DNA of 64,000 bases. It comes from Balanoglossus misakiensis (lineage: Eukaryota; Hemichordata). The DNA lies in assembly GCA_040954595.2 (NCBI GenBank), contig CM082591.2, forward strand, positions 6,944,001 through 7,008,000, in the 5' to 3' direction. Below the pieces are notes generated by a model that did no database searches, had not been told where the DNA came from, and worked only from the letters and a program-made list of their open reading frames with translations. Both the position numbers and the translations under genes were made by a program. Positions 31,776-46,648 of the stretch are shown here, in pieces; the stretch's first letter is position 1; each line of letters opens with the position of its first letter.

Positions 31776-33094
31776 TCACTTAAAAGTGATCAGATATTCA
31801 GGATAAGCCACGGCATCTCGGAAGACGACGAACATAATTGGGTTCGACTGATTATTGACGACACTATCATAACAATCAAGTGCGTCCTTTGGGTTCTTGG
31901 GAGGTGGTTCAATCATTTTGGAGTTCCCGACTGTGTACATCCCCGTCAAAACTCGTGCCAAATACATGTTCATAGTGCCACTGCTATCAGACTCCGCATA
32001 TCCACTGGCAGAGTATGACGCTTGCACTGCAAAGTAGGTGCCTTTTCCATACGCGGTAGCTGTCATAAATGAAAAGTTATGAAGATTGAGCCATGATTCG
32101 ATATCAGCAATATTCTGCGTACCATAAAGTATTCATCTATACACATGCGCATTCATTTCCTGTTGAACGAACTGGCTGCCTTAAATAGGTCTTTACTTTA
32201 TAGCAAGGGAGTCAAATCATAATATAATACATGTATTCTGGGTAAAAAGTCGACAACTCACTGTAGTAAGAGATATAGAAGAAATGATATGTTTACTGTA
32301 TTTCATGACTTCCTTTGGTCAAACATTTCTGCCTTTATAGTTGATATATATTAAAGTCAATCAACTTTTTCATTTGTTTTCTTTTTTTCTGTTACAAAGT
32401 ATCAGAATGACCGAATGTCACTTAAGCTAATTATGAACTCCCATTTCTTAAACATGCCAAAAATCGGCCATCTTGTAATTGTGTCAACCTTGTGAGATTT
32501 TCATCACTCACTTAGGTAGCTTAAAACCTATTTAAGGTAAGGAGAATTGTAACGTAAAAGACTTACCATTTTTACCGGCGAAGCTTCTGTTAAATCCTCC
32601 AGCGTTGATCTTGTCAATGGAATCTGCACTTGTTCCGTGAAATAATTTGCGTTCATTCTGCGTTCCCGGTGGATTTTTGATCTCCAAGGTTTCCTTATTT
32701 ACCATATACTGACGATATAAATTTTCATTTTGTATACGTTGTATCTAAATAATACATAAATAACATAAGTAATCACTATGGTTTCACAGTGAAGCATACG
32801 TACATCCCAATTCAAGGCACGACAAGTCCTGTTCAGAAACCTAAAGTTACTTATCCTATCCACACTTAACGATTATTGACCGCTCTTATATTTAACTTAG
32901 TGTAGTCGATCACAGGTGTACAATAGAGAGTCCGAGATTCAGGAAGGATAAACGTACCTGTACAGTTTGTTTGGGAGTATATGTTTTCCTGAAATATGCG
33001 TCCACGTCTTGATATTCCTGAGACTTGGGATCGAGGGGCACGCTTTTGAATCGACCGGTGGGAGGCATTGGATCCCAATTTGCGGGAACACCAC
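31776..33094 (-). CDS. Copy B exons 27-29: PARP catalytic domain
   Basis: Exons 32958-33094, 32567-32744 and 31776-32059, about residues 2756-2954. His 2837 (LFHGTSADSIDKINAGGF), Tyr 2869 (GKGTYFA) and Met 2936 (NPIMFVVF) repeat the His-Tyr-Met triad. The helix MVNKETLEIKNPPG differs clearly from MVLKEAMEEKNPPG in copy A, the most changed short stretch of the domain. Confidence 0.92.
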
Positions 33095-36000
33095 CTGGTG
33101 GCAGATAAAAAGAAAACGTTTAAACCTAATACAACAGAAGTTATGGTTAAGTTTCAGCTCAGTTAAAGGGACAAAGTCTCTCTCTCGCTGCCCATTTTCA
33201 TTAATTATGTTTGATACAATGCACTGTTTATGTTATTCTATATTGTGGATATATAGTGAATCAACGTTCGACCACACACAACTTCCATCCCGTTTGTAGG
33301 ATATGAGAGTAAAAATCTCGCCAAAATGAATAAACGGTAAACACCGATTATTCATTTTGGCAAGTTTTTATCTCTCATGTCTACAAGCAGGGTGGAAGTT
33401 GCGTGTTGTCCGAACGTTGATTCACTATATATCCACATGTAGAATAACATAAACGATGTCTTGTATCAAACATGATTGCTAGAAAAAGGGCAGCGAGAGA
33501 GAGACTTTGTCCCTTTAATATTTGTGATGCATACCCCGATGAAACAACATTTGGGTCACCTGTGTCTTGTCATATTATGAATTTTATAATACAGCAATGC
33601 TGTGTCGATGTATACTTACTTTGTTTTTCCACCCTCCTGACAGAAACCTTAGCTGCCATATTGTGCAGGTCAATCTCTTGCATGTCTTTGAAAACGATTC
33701 TGTATTTACCACCGTCAATTTCAAAATCTACTGAAGGCTTCTTGTCTACGTGAGCCATTTCTATTATTCCCGTCACCCTTTCATCATAGTCTTCAAAAGT
33801 GCCATCGTCGCCGAACTTCCATCGGACGTTCTTTGCCAAGTCCTTCTGTCGCTTTTCGTGAATCTTGGTAGCCAGTTCGTCCAAAATCGAGTTGGCCTTT
33901 CTCTGTACGGCAAGTACATCATAACCTAGGCCTTTTATCACAAGAGTAGGAGTACCCGACTTGGTGGCTTTTCTCACGGCAACCTGGAACAGAAGAGCTA
34001 ATCAAGTTAAAGGGGAAGGGTCACTTGAAATGCGCATGTGCGAATTACACCACACATACAATGGTCACAAAAGCATTTACTAAGGATCACCGTCAGAGCG
34101 CGTACTAAGACACACAGACAAAAGTGTTTGCCATTCATAAAAATATCATTATCATATTTCAACAGGAAAACGCCGCAGTGTCAGCTTTTTGGCCAATTCT
34201 GAGTTCCTGTGGTCTAAATAAAGGGAATGATATTTACATGTATACGTACGTTGTGTTGCAGGCCACTTAGTACAATATTCTTAAAGTCTTCATCACTTAA
34301 ATGCTGGACATTTTTGTGTATTATCTGTAAAAATTAAAAAAAAAACAGTGAAGAGTGATGGCATGTTCGAAATGAACCAGATTTATTTCATATAGGCCGT
34401 TCACATTACTCAAAAAAGGTTAGGCCCTTGTCCTAGCAAGGTATGTGGCCTAGCAAAAAACAGGTGTGAACGGGTCTGGCCGACCCTTGTCCGGACAATT
34501 TGGTCCCAGTCGAATGGGGTGGTGTGTGGTCGACTCTGGTCCGACTCTGGTCTCAGCCAGGTGTGTGTGTACACGTTTTGTCCGACTCTTGTCCTAGTTG
34601 ACACCTTTTACACTTGACATAAACAGTGTAGTCTATCATTTGACAATGGGGAAAATCGAATAAACAACCAGAAAAGGACCAACATGGTTCTGCTTTATAA
34701 GGTCAAAGGTTGGCGAGACGATGTTGGCCAGGACTATGCTAAACACAATGTGAACGGGGACTAAAAGATTAGCTTATCTTGTCACAATCATCAATTAGGA
34801 ACTAACAGATGTAAATACTATCTCAAATACTTCAGAACAGCATATTCTGCAGTAGCTTTCACAAATATGTATTTTTTAAGCTCGCATAAGACTTTCCAAA
34901 CTCCAAACATACATGTTCAGTTGTTTCCTCCCTGATGTACGTCTGTAACTTCTTTACAGCGCCACCAATGTTCGCTTTTGAGTCAGAGTAGAAATTCAAT
35001 GTCAGTGTGTCGAGCTTCGTATGACTTGTCCAACCAGCTGCACTGCTATCTGGTTCGTTGTTGCCGGTGATTTTTGTTTTAATCGTCGAACCAATCGCAG
35101 ACGCCTTTCCTACAAAAGAACACGTTGTTTTGAAGTGCTGTGTCAGTTATGACTCTAGAATCGTGGATTTTATACATAATGTTATAATACACTGCACTCA
35201 CCGAACTACCATGATCCGTATCGACAATCAGTTAATAATGCATTGAGACGGAAAGTTAATATTATTTACCAATATATCCTTGAATATTCATCAGATTCCG
35301 TCAGCATTGACATATGACCTGCTTGTAACATTTCAATAAGTTATATCATACAATGTGCTTTCAGGTACTGTAAATTATATACTTGTGACATGTATCCAAT
35401 TCAAGTTTCTAACTTACCAAGAACCTTCGAAATCACACCCTTAGTTTCTTCCACTGGTTTTCCTTGGAATTCTTTCATAACATTTTGGAACGTTTTGCAG
35501 TCTTCGGACTTGAAAATCACGACTCTGATATCCGTCAATGTTTGTGGCGTACACTTGTAGGAGAAGCTACCGATGGTGTCTAAAATTTTACCGATGACCT
35601 TTTTGGGCGCCATTTTTAATATTCCTACAAGAAAGCAGGACAAGCGCTTGAGGATTCGAGTGATTTACAACCAAACAAATGCCAAGCCTCTAAACGGAAG
35701 AATACCTCACTCTCTCCCAAAATCAGATGCCACGAGATATCTCTTTAAAGGTACTCGGTCACCTCCAATTTACATACGCCCATATATGGCTAAAATTGAG
35801 CATTTCAGTGTTCTAAAGAACAAATGGTGTCGCTCTTTTTTCGCGTGTGCCACCCACTACAAATCTGTAATTGGCTAGATCTCAATTTGCCATGGTAACT
35901 GTAGCTAAATTTACATAGGTGACCATATACCTTTAACCTTGCACTGAAAATAGACACTTCTTTATTTACACGGAACACTGTTACATTTGTGTGTATTGGT

Positions 36001-39000
36001 TTATGACAATAGGAAAGACCACTGCTCGCGCTTAAAATAAAACTCACACGAATTTATACCAGAACTAATACCTGTTCCTAGTAAGGGCATGGATATGCTT
36101 TGGAAGTTACTGTCTTCTGCCAATTTGAACACATCGAATAGTGTCTTTTCGAAGTTTCCCGGTTTTAATACGACATGGATGATTTTTCGGCACTTCAGGT
36201 TTCCAGCATTGGTCGTAACTATGCTCCCACGTTTCAGTTTTCCTATAAAAGAAATGACAATGTCTTTAAACTACATTAAACTACACTAAACTTACACTAA
36301 ACTAAACTAAAGTAAACTAAACTAAAGTAAACTAAACTAAACTAAACTAAACTAAACTAAACTAAACTAAACCAAACCATTAACTGTAGTGAAGTTTTCA
36401 TGAGACCTTAAGGTCTTTAAACTCTGCTCCTATCCACCTGTCTTAGACTTTCCTTAAACTTGAATATTATATCTTTAATATACCTACCAAGACGTTTACA
36501 TTCTTTGGCTATAGAAGCCCCGCCTGCTTGAAGTATTGCTGACTGAATACCAGTACCTGTAACAATCACAATAACACATATACATATATGTATATTGTAC
36601 ATTTTTCGCCTATACGTGTACATAAGATACATTCAAAGTGTAAAATGTAAAATATGCTCGACCGCAGTTCCTGTCTTCTGAATGATCTTTATTAAAAACC
36701 AACGTTTCGGCAGTACATATAAAGTAACCCTTTTAAAGGAAAAGTTCTGACCAGCCTGAATTTGCCTTTTGAGTTGAAATTAGTTACCTCTCTTGCCAAT
36801 CTTTCATAAAATTTAATGATAGCATCACACATTTAATGAGGAGAGCTTTTCGAAATAAATACTATGTGTTGCGCCATTTTCTCTAATTATCCATAATTAT
36901 AGCGCCCTCTAGTATCATTCTCTGGCAAGTTTTTAGGGGGTCTTTCTGGGGAGCCTCGATCTGTACATAGTATTAAGACATACTCAACGTTAGTATCGAG
37001 ATTAAAGAAAAAGTTCATACATGGTCTTGCCTTAACACCGTAAGAGAATGTGAAATATAAGAACAATTCACCTCTGTCAAGATTGAGATCTTCATTTGTG
37101 CTGTTAATTATGGCAACCGTTGTTTCAGCTGTAATGTCTCCATGACAAGCTTCCAGCCGAATTCTCCCAATCATCATATGCCCATCTGTGATGGTATCTT
37201 GTGTAAATTCTGAGTACATGGATGGCTTGGTTTCTGAAAAATCATGAACATTTAGATTATTCCGGCTGAAAAGTAAAACAGGCTTGTCTTATGTACAGTT
37301 AATGACAACGGTTAAACTAATTAACAACAGGCCAATTAAGTTGCTTCATCGAACGTTTCAACGCGTGACTTTTCATTTGAAAATTGGTTCCCACTTTTTT
37401 TTCAAATAAATGGTTATTTCTAGGAAATGGAAAGTAAAAAATTACCATGTCGTTTTCGAGTTGTCTTTACTGATGCTTCTGGGGAGTCTGACGTACCAGT
37501 TGGTACATGTATCTTTTGCATTTCATCCTCAAATGCCTAAAAGGGAAAAAGATACAAACGTAATCCTTTGGTCAGTCATTCCATACTAAAAATCATATTT
37601 AATCCGTATTAAAGACGCGACTGGATTGCATTAACACGTATCAGGTTCACACAGGGTACAATTTAGTGCCTTTCTCACGTGCCGTCAACGCCGCCCCAGC
37701 TGCGGCCCTAGGGCGGCGTTAATTTGTAAGTGCCACGTGTGAAAAGGTGAGAGCGGCCCTGCGCCGCTCTTTTTTTGTGACGGTGTTGAGGGGTGGGACC
37801 TGGGTCGGGGCGCCGCACTAAACAGCGATTCAAATCACGTGTGAACAGAAACACCGCACTAAACGCCGATCTAAACGCACTCTGCCGACGCGGTTTGAGG
37901 GGATACAAGTGGCAGTTTCTAATGAGCTTGCATGTAAAATTACCCCTCTGAAAAGAGCGATGTTTAGCACCTTGCTTAGTCAACGGTCAATTTGCCTTGT
38001 TGCTGATGGTCATCAGTAAAATGAGGAGCCCCAAAACCTACAGGCAAAGCCTTGAGGTAGTCGGAACTTACTGCAGCTGGGGCTCTGCTGAAAAAATTGA
38101 GACGCCCAGTGGAAGTGGTAGTGAAACTTGTAGCAAAGTTCATGGTGATAATTGCTAGGCAACTAGGTCTTGCCATTGTCTGGCTAAAAATACATCCCTG
38201 TGCGTGAATAAATTAAAAACGTCTTTGTCCCAAGGGACCAACTCAAAGCGTTCCCACATCCCGGTATGCTTTTACTACTAGCATGGAGTCATGCTACTAG
38301 TATATTACGTACTGGTTTCAAAGCTGTAAGACTCACAGGCGGTACCGTAGAAGCGCTTATACTTATAGGATGACTGTACAAAAACTGGAAAAGTGTGGAT
38401 TTTCTCGGATCTTCCATTTATTTGATGTGGAACAACAAATGGGACAAGTGGCGAAATGTGTCCTTGATTTTCAATCGCACCATGAAGCCTATTTGAACCT
38501 AATTTGCATAAATGTCCGAGGGGGTCGTTCTGGCACTTTGACTCATTTTTACCCCCATTGTTTCGTCTTTTTGTAAAGAATAATTATTTTTTCCTGGTCG
38601 AACCGAAGGATAGATTACGGTATACGCTGTTTGGGTATAAGTCCAGAGCTACATATACAGTAAACACATCACTGAATCCGCCATTGTGACCTTTAGCCAC
38701 TCTGCTGTGGACGCATTGAGTGCGGTGATCCCGTCCCTTTTATACACATGTCAATGCATAACTATTTGAGTCGCTGATAAGAAATGTTTGCCAACTTTTA
38801 TAATCCCCAAAAGGGCGCCCTAATCATTGCACGTGAGAAAGCCCTTTTTGAGACACTATTTGCCTATGGTAAACACAGAGCATTAATCATTTCAGTCGCG
38901 TTGTGTCCACACACACAAAGTTTATGTATAGGCGCTGAGGCTTCCCCCCATAGACAATGGGTTGTGTTCATCCTTACACCAGCTCAGGTCTGGCCAGCAA

Positions 39001-42000
39001 AGCCGTCTCAAAGCTGACACGTTTTAGGACCACTTACACTGTCCACACATGTTTATTAAGACGGTATCCGATCTAAGACGCTTCAGAACCGTCTGAAATG
39101 GTGCCTGTCTGACCCCCATAACGGTTCATACCAGTTAGATCCCTACTGTAAATAAACCAAGTGATCCTTTGTGGAAGAAATTCGACGGTACATTATCATC
39201 GTTGATGCGGAAGTCATACTAGTCTGAAATTCGATGACAGTATTCTTTTTCTTCGTCTGGAGTCGCCATAACACCCTTTCATCCATGAATGTTCACATTG
39301 AGGTTAGACGCATTACTGGAGAAAAGCACACACAAACAAATTACCTTGCACACTGCCGCGTTCTGACCAAACACAACAACCCGGATGTTGGTTAAACTGC
39401 TGTTTGGTTTTCTGGCACTGAACGTGTTGATCTCCTCATACATGATTTTTGCAACTGTATCGCTTGGGTACTGTAGACCACCTGTTCCCATGGCGGGAAT
39501 GGCTATAGATGACATGTTGGCTTGGTCGGCTGATTCCAGACACTTCTTGATGACGCCTCTCATCAACTATTGATTAAAGATGAGTGTGAATTTGATTACA
39601 AACAATCCACAATGTTCGAAAGAATCGTCTCACATATCCCCTGGATTCGCCAATAGGAATAAGTGACACAGATTCCTTTGGATATATTTCATTCGTCATA
39701 ACATGCATTATGACTATTAAAATAGACCAAGTATCGCACAAAATTCCAATCACATAACAAATATTGTTAGGCCTTCCCATGATTGCAAATATCCATCCCA
39801 TAAAATGGACGTCAGGTGGCTCTAAGGTAACATCTTTTATGCAAATTAGTCAAATTGAATGTCAAATGTCTTACTGGGTCGCATTTTTGTCCGCCATCCC
39901 AATGTGTATCCAAAATGCAAACATGATAAACACGTTGACATTTCAGGTTGCCTCCTCCTGTGGACACCACGTCTCCTTCTTTAACAGGGTTGGGTTTGTT
40001 TTGGGTCAGGTCTGTCTGAAGTTGCTGGCCGGCAGCCTTCACCATTGCTTTCGCTAATACCCCATTATCCAAAGAGCAGGCTGTGGTGATTGGATTAACC
40101 AGTGCATCAGCCTGGAAAGTAATACCAGGTTCACACAGGGGAAAATTTGAGACACTATTTGCCTATATGTTAAACACAGATCATTAATCCTTTGAGTCAC
40201 GTTGTGTCCACACACACACAGTTTATGTATAGGCGCTGAGGCTCGGCCCCATAGACAATGGGTTGCGAGGAGGTGTTAATCCTCAAATCTGAGACGTTCC
40301 AGGACCACTTAAACCGTTCACACACATTTACGCAAGTATTTGGTCTGAGACGTTTCAGAAACGTCTTAATGGTTTGTGAGTGTGTGATCCCCATACAAAA
40401 TAGCTATTAGTGGTAAATGTTGCTTTTGGTAAATTGTTGTACTTCGTGAGGTATGTAAAATGAAATAATACTGTACCTGTTCTTGAACGATGTCACCTTT
40501 AATCAGACTAACTGTCTTCCCTTCTGGTGTCTTGTAGGAGTTTCCACTAACGGATATGAATGTAGAACCTGACGGGACTTGTAGTACAAAAACATTAAAA
40601 TTAACAAATTGTTCCCAATACTACTACAGTTTTCACAGTACATTTTTCCTACATTTTCATGAAATAAATTAATCCTCACATAAATCTTAATATTTATATA
40701 AAAGTGAACTTAAAATGGCGTTGTAAGAAAACCAGATTGAATTTTCTAATATTTCTATATTTTTAAAGGGAACAAAAGCAAACGAATTAGTGTATTCAAT
40801 TTGTTTCAGAAAATATCTCATCCACACCTACCAGTAACTCCTTGCGCACCAGTAAACCGTTTTAACTCGTCTTCAAACGCCTGTGTAATATTTCAAAAGG
40901 CACAGGTATTTAGTTTAGTGCCAATGCATCATAGAAATATTTGTTAATAAATTAATAGACCATTTTCCGAATTCCACAATACCCTGCGAGATCTCGCGTG
41001 GCTAGGCAGTTTGTACGGGAAGACATTGTCATGTGACGTAGCGATACACACTAATTACTCAAGAATGTTCAGAAAATCATATTATTCAGACTAAAGTGAC
41101 AAACCTTGATGCTTGCTTGATCTTTGTCATAAACAACGACCATGAGTTCTTTAACAGGAGTGGTTGGGTGTCTTCTGCTGAAAGAGGTGAATTCTTCATA
41201 AATGATACTCGCAACGACATCTCGAGGGTAGTTGAGTCCACCGGTGCCAAGAGCCGGTACAGCAATCGATGACATGTTAGCCTGGTGTGCATTCTGGAAG
41301 CACTTTTGAAGGACACTTTGCAAAAGCTGTGAATCAATAAAACGTTACTACAGAGGAGCTGGCATACACGACTGAAAGATGTACAAGGGTGAACGAATGA
41401 GGGCGCTTGGAGGGCAGACACCTACATGTATAATGTAACATTCCTCATGCAAATCCGTAATATTCCCTACATTCACAGTCAATCAAAACCTCGATGACAG
41501 TCTCTTCACAATATTTTTATTGTATTTACAAAGAGCACTGGTTTAGTAGTATCTCTTGCTTCATCCAAAATCCAGAACGAGGATGTAAAGCTTCAAATCA
41601 AAATGCGCATTTATAGCTGCAATTGAAAATAGCACATGCGTAATGGTGTCAGTATACCTATTTATAAACTCGATCGACCTGCCTATGCTCATCATTGCAA
41701 CCCCAAAACATAAAATAATTTTACCGGTTTGACTTTTGTGCCTCCATCCCAGGAAGTTCCCAAGATACACAAATGATAAACATGGCTGCAATTCAGATTT
41801 GCACCTCCCGTCACTATGACGTCACCCTCGTTGACGGTCTGTGGTTTCTTCTGATTGATATCATTCTGGAGTTGTGGCCCAGCAGCCTTTAGGATAGCTT
41901 GTGACACGACACCAGTGGATAGGTCACATTTCGTGCCGGTTGTGTTCACAATGACATCAGCCTAAGAAGAACACATAAGATTCAATCACTAACCAAATCT

Positions 42001-45000
42001 CTCTTTTCTCTCATTTTGCAAACAAAAATCGAGCTGCAGTAGTTCCATGATTCTTCATGTCGAAGACAATTTGCAGCCGAGAGACCCACCTGTTGATTGG
42101 CTATGCTTCCCTTCACGATTCTGACAACCTTTCCTTCAGCTGTTTTGAAACTTGTTGTATTAATTGCTGAAGCACGTGGCGCACTTGACATCGGCTTCTC
42201 TGATTCTGTAAGTCCTGTGATAAAATAGCAATTGCAGAATGTGTCAAGAATTGACAATAATACGAACTTCTTGTTTCGACGAATTACCTTGGAAATTTTA
42301 CCGCGATAACCAGAAACCTAAAATTGATCAGCCACAAATTCTTCTGTTTTTAAATCATCACAAGAATTTCGCGATAAGACTGCACAAATTACCCAGCTTG
42401 ACTTGTGATATAGGTAGGCCTACTCCATGTAGTCTTGCCATCTCATCTTCAAATGCCTGTCGTGTGAACATAAGAAAATCGTCAACTGTTGAGTGATCAT
42501 CAAAAAGCACACGGTCAATGTTGCAAAACAATGCACAATAAAATCGTCAACTAAAGCTATGCAAATTTAGTGACAGTTGCCATGACAAGTTGAAATGTAC
42601 ATCATTCGCCCAAAGTCCACATAACAGTGCCGATCGCGAAGCCAAAAGTTAAATCGTCTAACAGTTAAATAAAGTAATCAACCAATTAAGTACAGCCAAA
42701 CCTGTCTATAGCGGTCAGTGAAGGGACTTCCTTAAACTGGCCTTGATAGACAGGTGGCCTTTATAGACAGGTCAATTAATTCACATGTAAATTGTACAGG
42801 GAGTGTAACACGGTGGCCACTATATGGAGGTGGCCACTAACACAGGTTTGCCTGTATTCTAGATTTGGTCTCTTTTCCCCAAAACGTGGAGTGCCACTTT
42901 ACCTTACAAGTTTGCAGGTCCTGATCGTACACCACAACTTTCACGTCTGACAAGGTACTTCTTGAATGTCTCTTACTGAACTTGATGACTTCTTCATAAA
43001 TAATACTGGCTGTGATGTCTTTAGGATATCGAAGGTTACCAGTGCCCATTGCAGGAATCGCTATGGAGGTCATTTTGTTTCGGTGCGCTTCTTTCAGACA
43101 CTTGTGAATTACACTGTGGAGTACCTGTAGAAATATTAAGCAACTATTTTTGTCATTTCAATGCTAAATATACCACAGAATATAGGCAAATCATTAAAAT
43201 ACACATTAGGTCCAACCTGATATGTTTTACTAGTCCTGTTTCATAAGTCAGGTCCATGACATATGTACCGACATCTGTGATTGGTCCATCTGGTAATCTT
43301 AGGTCCACTTGCAGCACGCTGATTGGAGGGACCTTATGTGTTAGGTCTTATTATTATGTATTATTCACTAGACCTTGTAGGTTAGGTCTTATTACTATGT
43401 ATTATTCACTTTACAGCTCCTTGATTGGTTAAGGCTGCATTCACAAACACCTCTGGAGGGGGGGGGGGGGGGCGGGAGAATTCAATTTTTTTTACCGCTA
43501 ATTTTCACATGCCCCCCTTCCGAACTGCCAATATTTTCAAATCCCCCCCTTCCGAACTGCCAAAATTTTGAAACCCCCCCCCCCCCCATTGTCTTTCACA
43601 GAGCAAAACACATCACCTATCTATCTTGTAAAAAGAAAAACAGCGCTCCCATGAAAAGAATTTGAAACTGATGTTTCCCCTCATCAGTGGGTATTAAAAC
43701 TGAACATTGTTTTTATTTTTTAAGTACATATATTTGTATTCTGTGTTTGGAGACTTTGTAAACCGAGAATTGAAGGGGGTGGGTTTGGGAGGGGGTGTCC
43801 CCCTCCCACGTAAGAAAATTTTCTAAAATACAGAGCTCAAAGCTGCATTTTAATGAACCCGGCAAAAGCAAATTAACTCAACTACAGGTATGTTGGGGAG
43901 GACAAATTTAACCGTCGGCACTCAAAGTTATCATGGGGTGGGGCAAGTCCTCTGACCTGGGACACTAGATAAACCAGTCAATGATTGAAAGGTGTTGATG
44001 AATGGAGGGGGTGGGTGTGGGAGGGGGTGTCGCCCTCCCACATGAGAAAATTTTGTAAAATAAAGGGCGCGAAACTGCATTTTTGTGGACTCAAAATAAA
44101 TATTTAGTCGTTAAAGTTTTCAAGTCCCCCCCTTTCAGTCCCTAAATTATTTCAAATCCCCCCCCCTCACATACCCTCAATTTTTTCAAATCCCCCCCCC
44201 CCTCAATTCTCGTGCCCCCCCCCCCTCCAGAGGTGTTTGTGAATGCAGCCTAATGTGTAGGTCTCCAGTTTTCACTGCCTCGTTATGCAGAGTCTTTTGT
44301 ACTTTTTGAATACTGTTGTCGTATTCTGTCTGGCATGCTACCTGCGCGTGGTCGAAGCTCGTGATCGATCCCAGTGTATAAAGAAAGGCACTCATATAAT
44401 GATTGGATTTCACATTTTCCTTCACACTATTCATGGCATTTTATGTGAAACTGTGAACTAGATACTCGAAATAAAAATTGCCAGGAGAAATTTCGCATTT
44501 ATTTCCAGTGGCGGTTTGTTGAAATGGGCTAGTGTTTTGTTACGTAATGCCTTTCAGCGCATCACTTCGTGTAACATCTGGCCATACAGACTGACACGTT
44601 AACCAATCAGGGAGCTGTATGGTGAATAAATACATATTAATAAGACCTAACCTACAAGGTCCTGCATAATGAGGCAGTGAACACTGGAGGACCAGACCTA
44701 CACATTAACCAATCAGGGAGCTGTAAAGTGAATAATGCATAGTAATAAGACCTAACCTACAAGGTCTGGTGAATAATACATAGTAATAAGACCTAACACA
44801 TAAGGTCCCTCCAATCAGCGAGCCGCAAGTGGACCTCAGAGAAGCGGATAAACCAATCAGAACATGTAATACGTGTGCATAGGACCTGTAATGTAGGTCA
44901 TATATTTTGAAACAGGACTACTCATCCATGAAGAGTACGTTGTCAGTTGGCTATCTCATCTCTTTCTTTTGCTTACTGATTTTCCTTTCGCTTTTTAGCG

Positions 45001-46530
45001 TCTTATTTTGTGTCAATCGTGTATAGACTTCCCCCTAGACTCTATGGCAGGCTATATTCTAATTAGAACTTTCATACTGCGTACGACGCGCTGCCAGGCC
45101 AAGCGGCGCGTCCATAGGACGTTCTATACTAACGCGGACATGCACACAGTCCTGGAGCAAGACTAACTTTCCCCTAAATCTTATTTTTATACAAGATGAA
45201 GATAATGCAACACACCTTAGTAGCATGTCTGCCATCATTCCACAGAGTGCCTAAGATGCAGACGTGGTACACAGCCTGGCAGTTCAGGTTACCTCCACCA
45301 GTAGTGATCACATCTCCTTCATTAACCGCACCACCAACCTTTGCGTTAATGTCATCTTGAAGTTGTTGTCCAGCGGTTTGTAAGATGGCTTGAGAGATTG
45401 CTCCAGTGGACAGGTCGCATGTCTTTACAATGGTGTTCACAATTACGTCGGTCTATTGATAAAATACAATTAATCATTATTTTATTAGCGAAACGACCAC
45501 AATACTTAAAGCCCCTTCAGCTGCCAAATTTCAAATATTTTTTTCCAAAGTAAAATACTTCAAATATATTCCCTATCCTCTAAAATCCTCACCATTAAAG
45601 GTATACGGTCACCTATTGAAAATTAGCTGTAGTTACCATGGCAAATTGAGATATAGCCAATCACTGATTTTCAGTGGGTGGCACACGCGATAAAAAGAGC
45701 GCCACCAAGTGTTCTTTAGAACGCTCAAATACGCCATTTCAGCCATATATGGGTGTATGTAAATTTGGAGGTGACTGTATACCTTTAAGCCATTACATTT
45801 GCATCATTTTGTCATCTCTTGGCGACGCGTACCACGATAGTTGCGTACTGTTTGTATGGAGGCTGATTAAATGGGTGTGGCACCCGTTTAATCCATAGCG
45901 TGTTCAAATTGCAACATGCAGTCACAGTCGGGCATCAATAAGGTGTTCATGTATACCTATCAGTAAGCTTATTTAGATGAACCAATTTAAGTTGGAAAAT
46001 AAAATCATGAAATTAATGCAAATAGTGGCAGCTCTAGAGGCCGAGAGGGGAGGTTTTACAGTCACTGCTCTCAGTGCATGGGTAACATCGGAATGCTTTT
46101 ATATTGTTAAAACAGTTACATACCGTTTGCTTTGCGATATTTCCCTTCACCAGCTCGATGTTCATCCCCTCAACTGTTGAGAAAATGTTTGAGTATGAGG
46201 GTTTGACGGACCATGCAGATCGCTGTGGAATAAGAAAATCCTCATCTGTAGCATCAATGTCATCTCCATCACTAGAATCCACCTCCGTTTCATCCATGTA
46301 ATCTGAAATAATAAAATAAAATGTCCGCAGTGATGTGGGATTTGACTGGAAAAGACGTACAGTAAACTCATGAATAGCACATTTCAAAAATCATCTTGGC
46401 AGTTTCAAGAAACACATCAAGACTTATCTGTTTACAGAACCTACTAACAATAACTTCACATTGGAATTTTGACATTGTAAAGCGCCATTGAACACTACTG
46501 CAGTTTGCACTCTATAAATACCTGTGTTGG

Positions 46531-46588
<58 letters not shown>

Positions 46589-46610
46589 AGTTGGTTGGTT
46601 GGTTGGTTGG

Positions 46611-46648
<38 letters not shown>

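Noticed and set aside
37976-38176. 66-codon minus-strand frame in the copy B-specific 1.2-kb insertion
   Set aside because: No transposase or other recognisable motif; too short to support a gene call.
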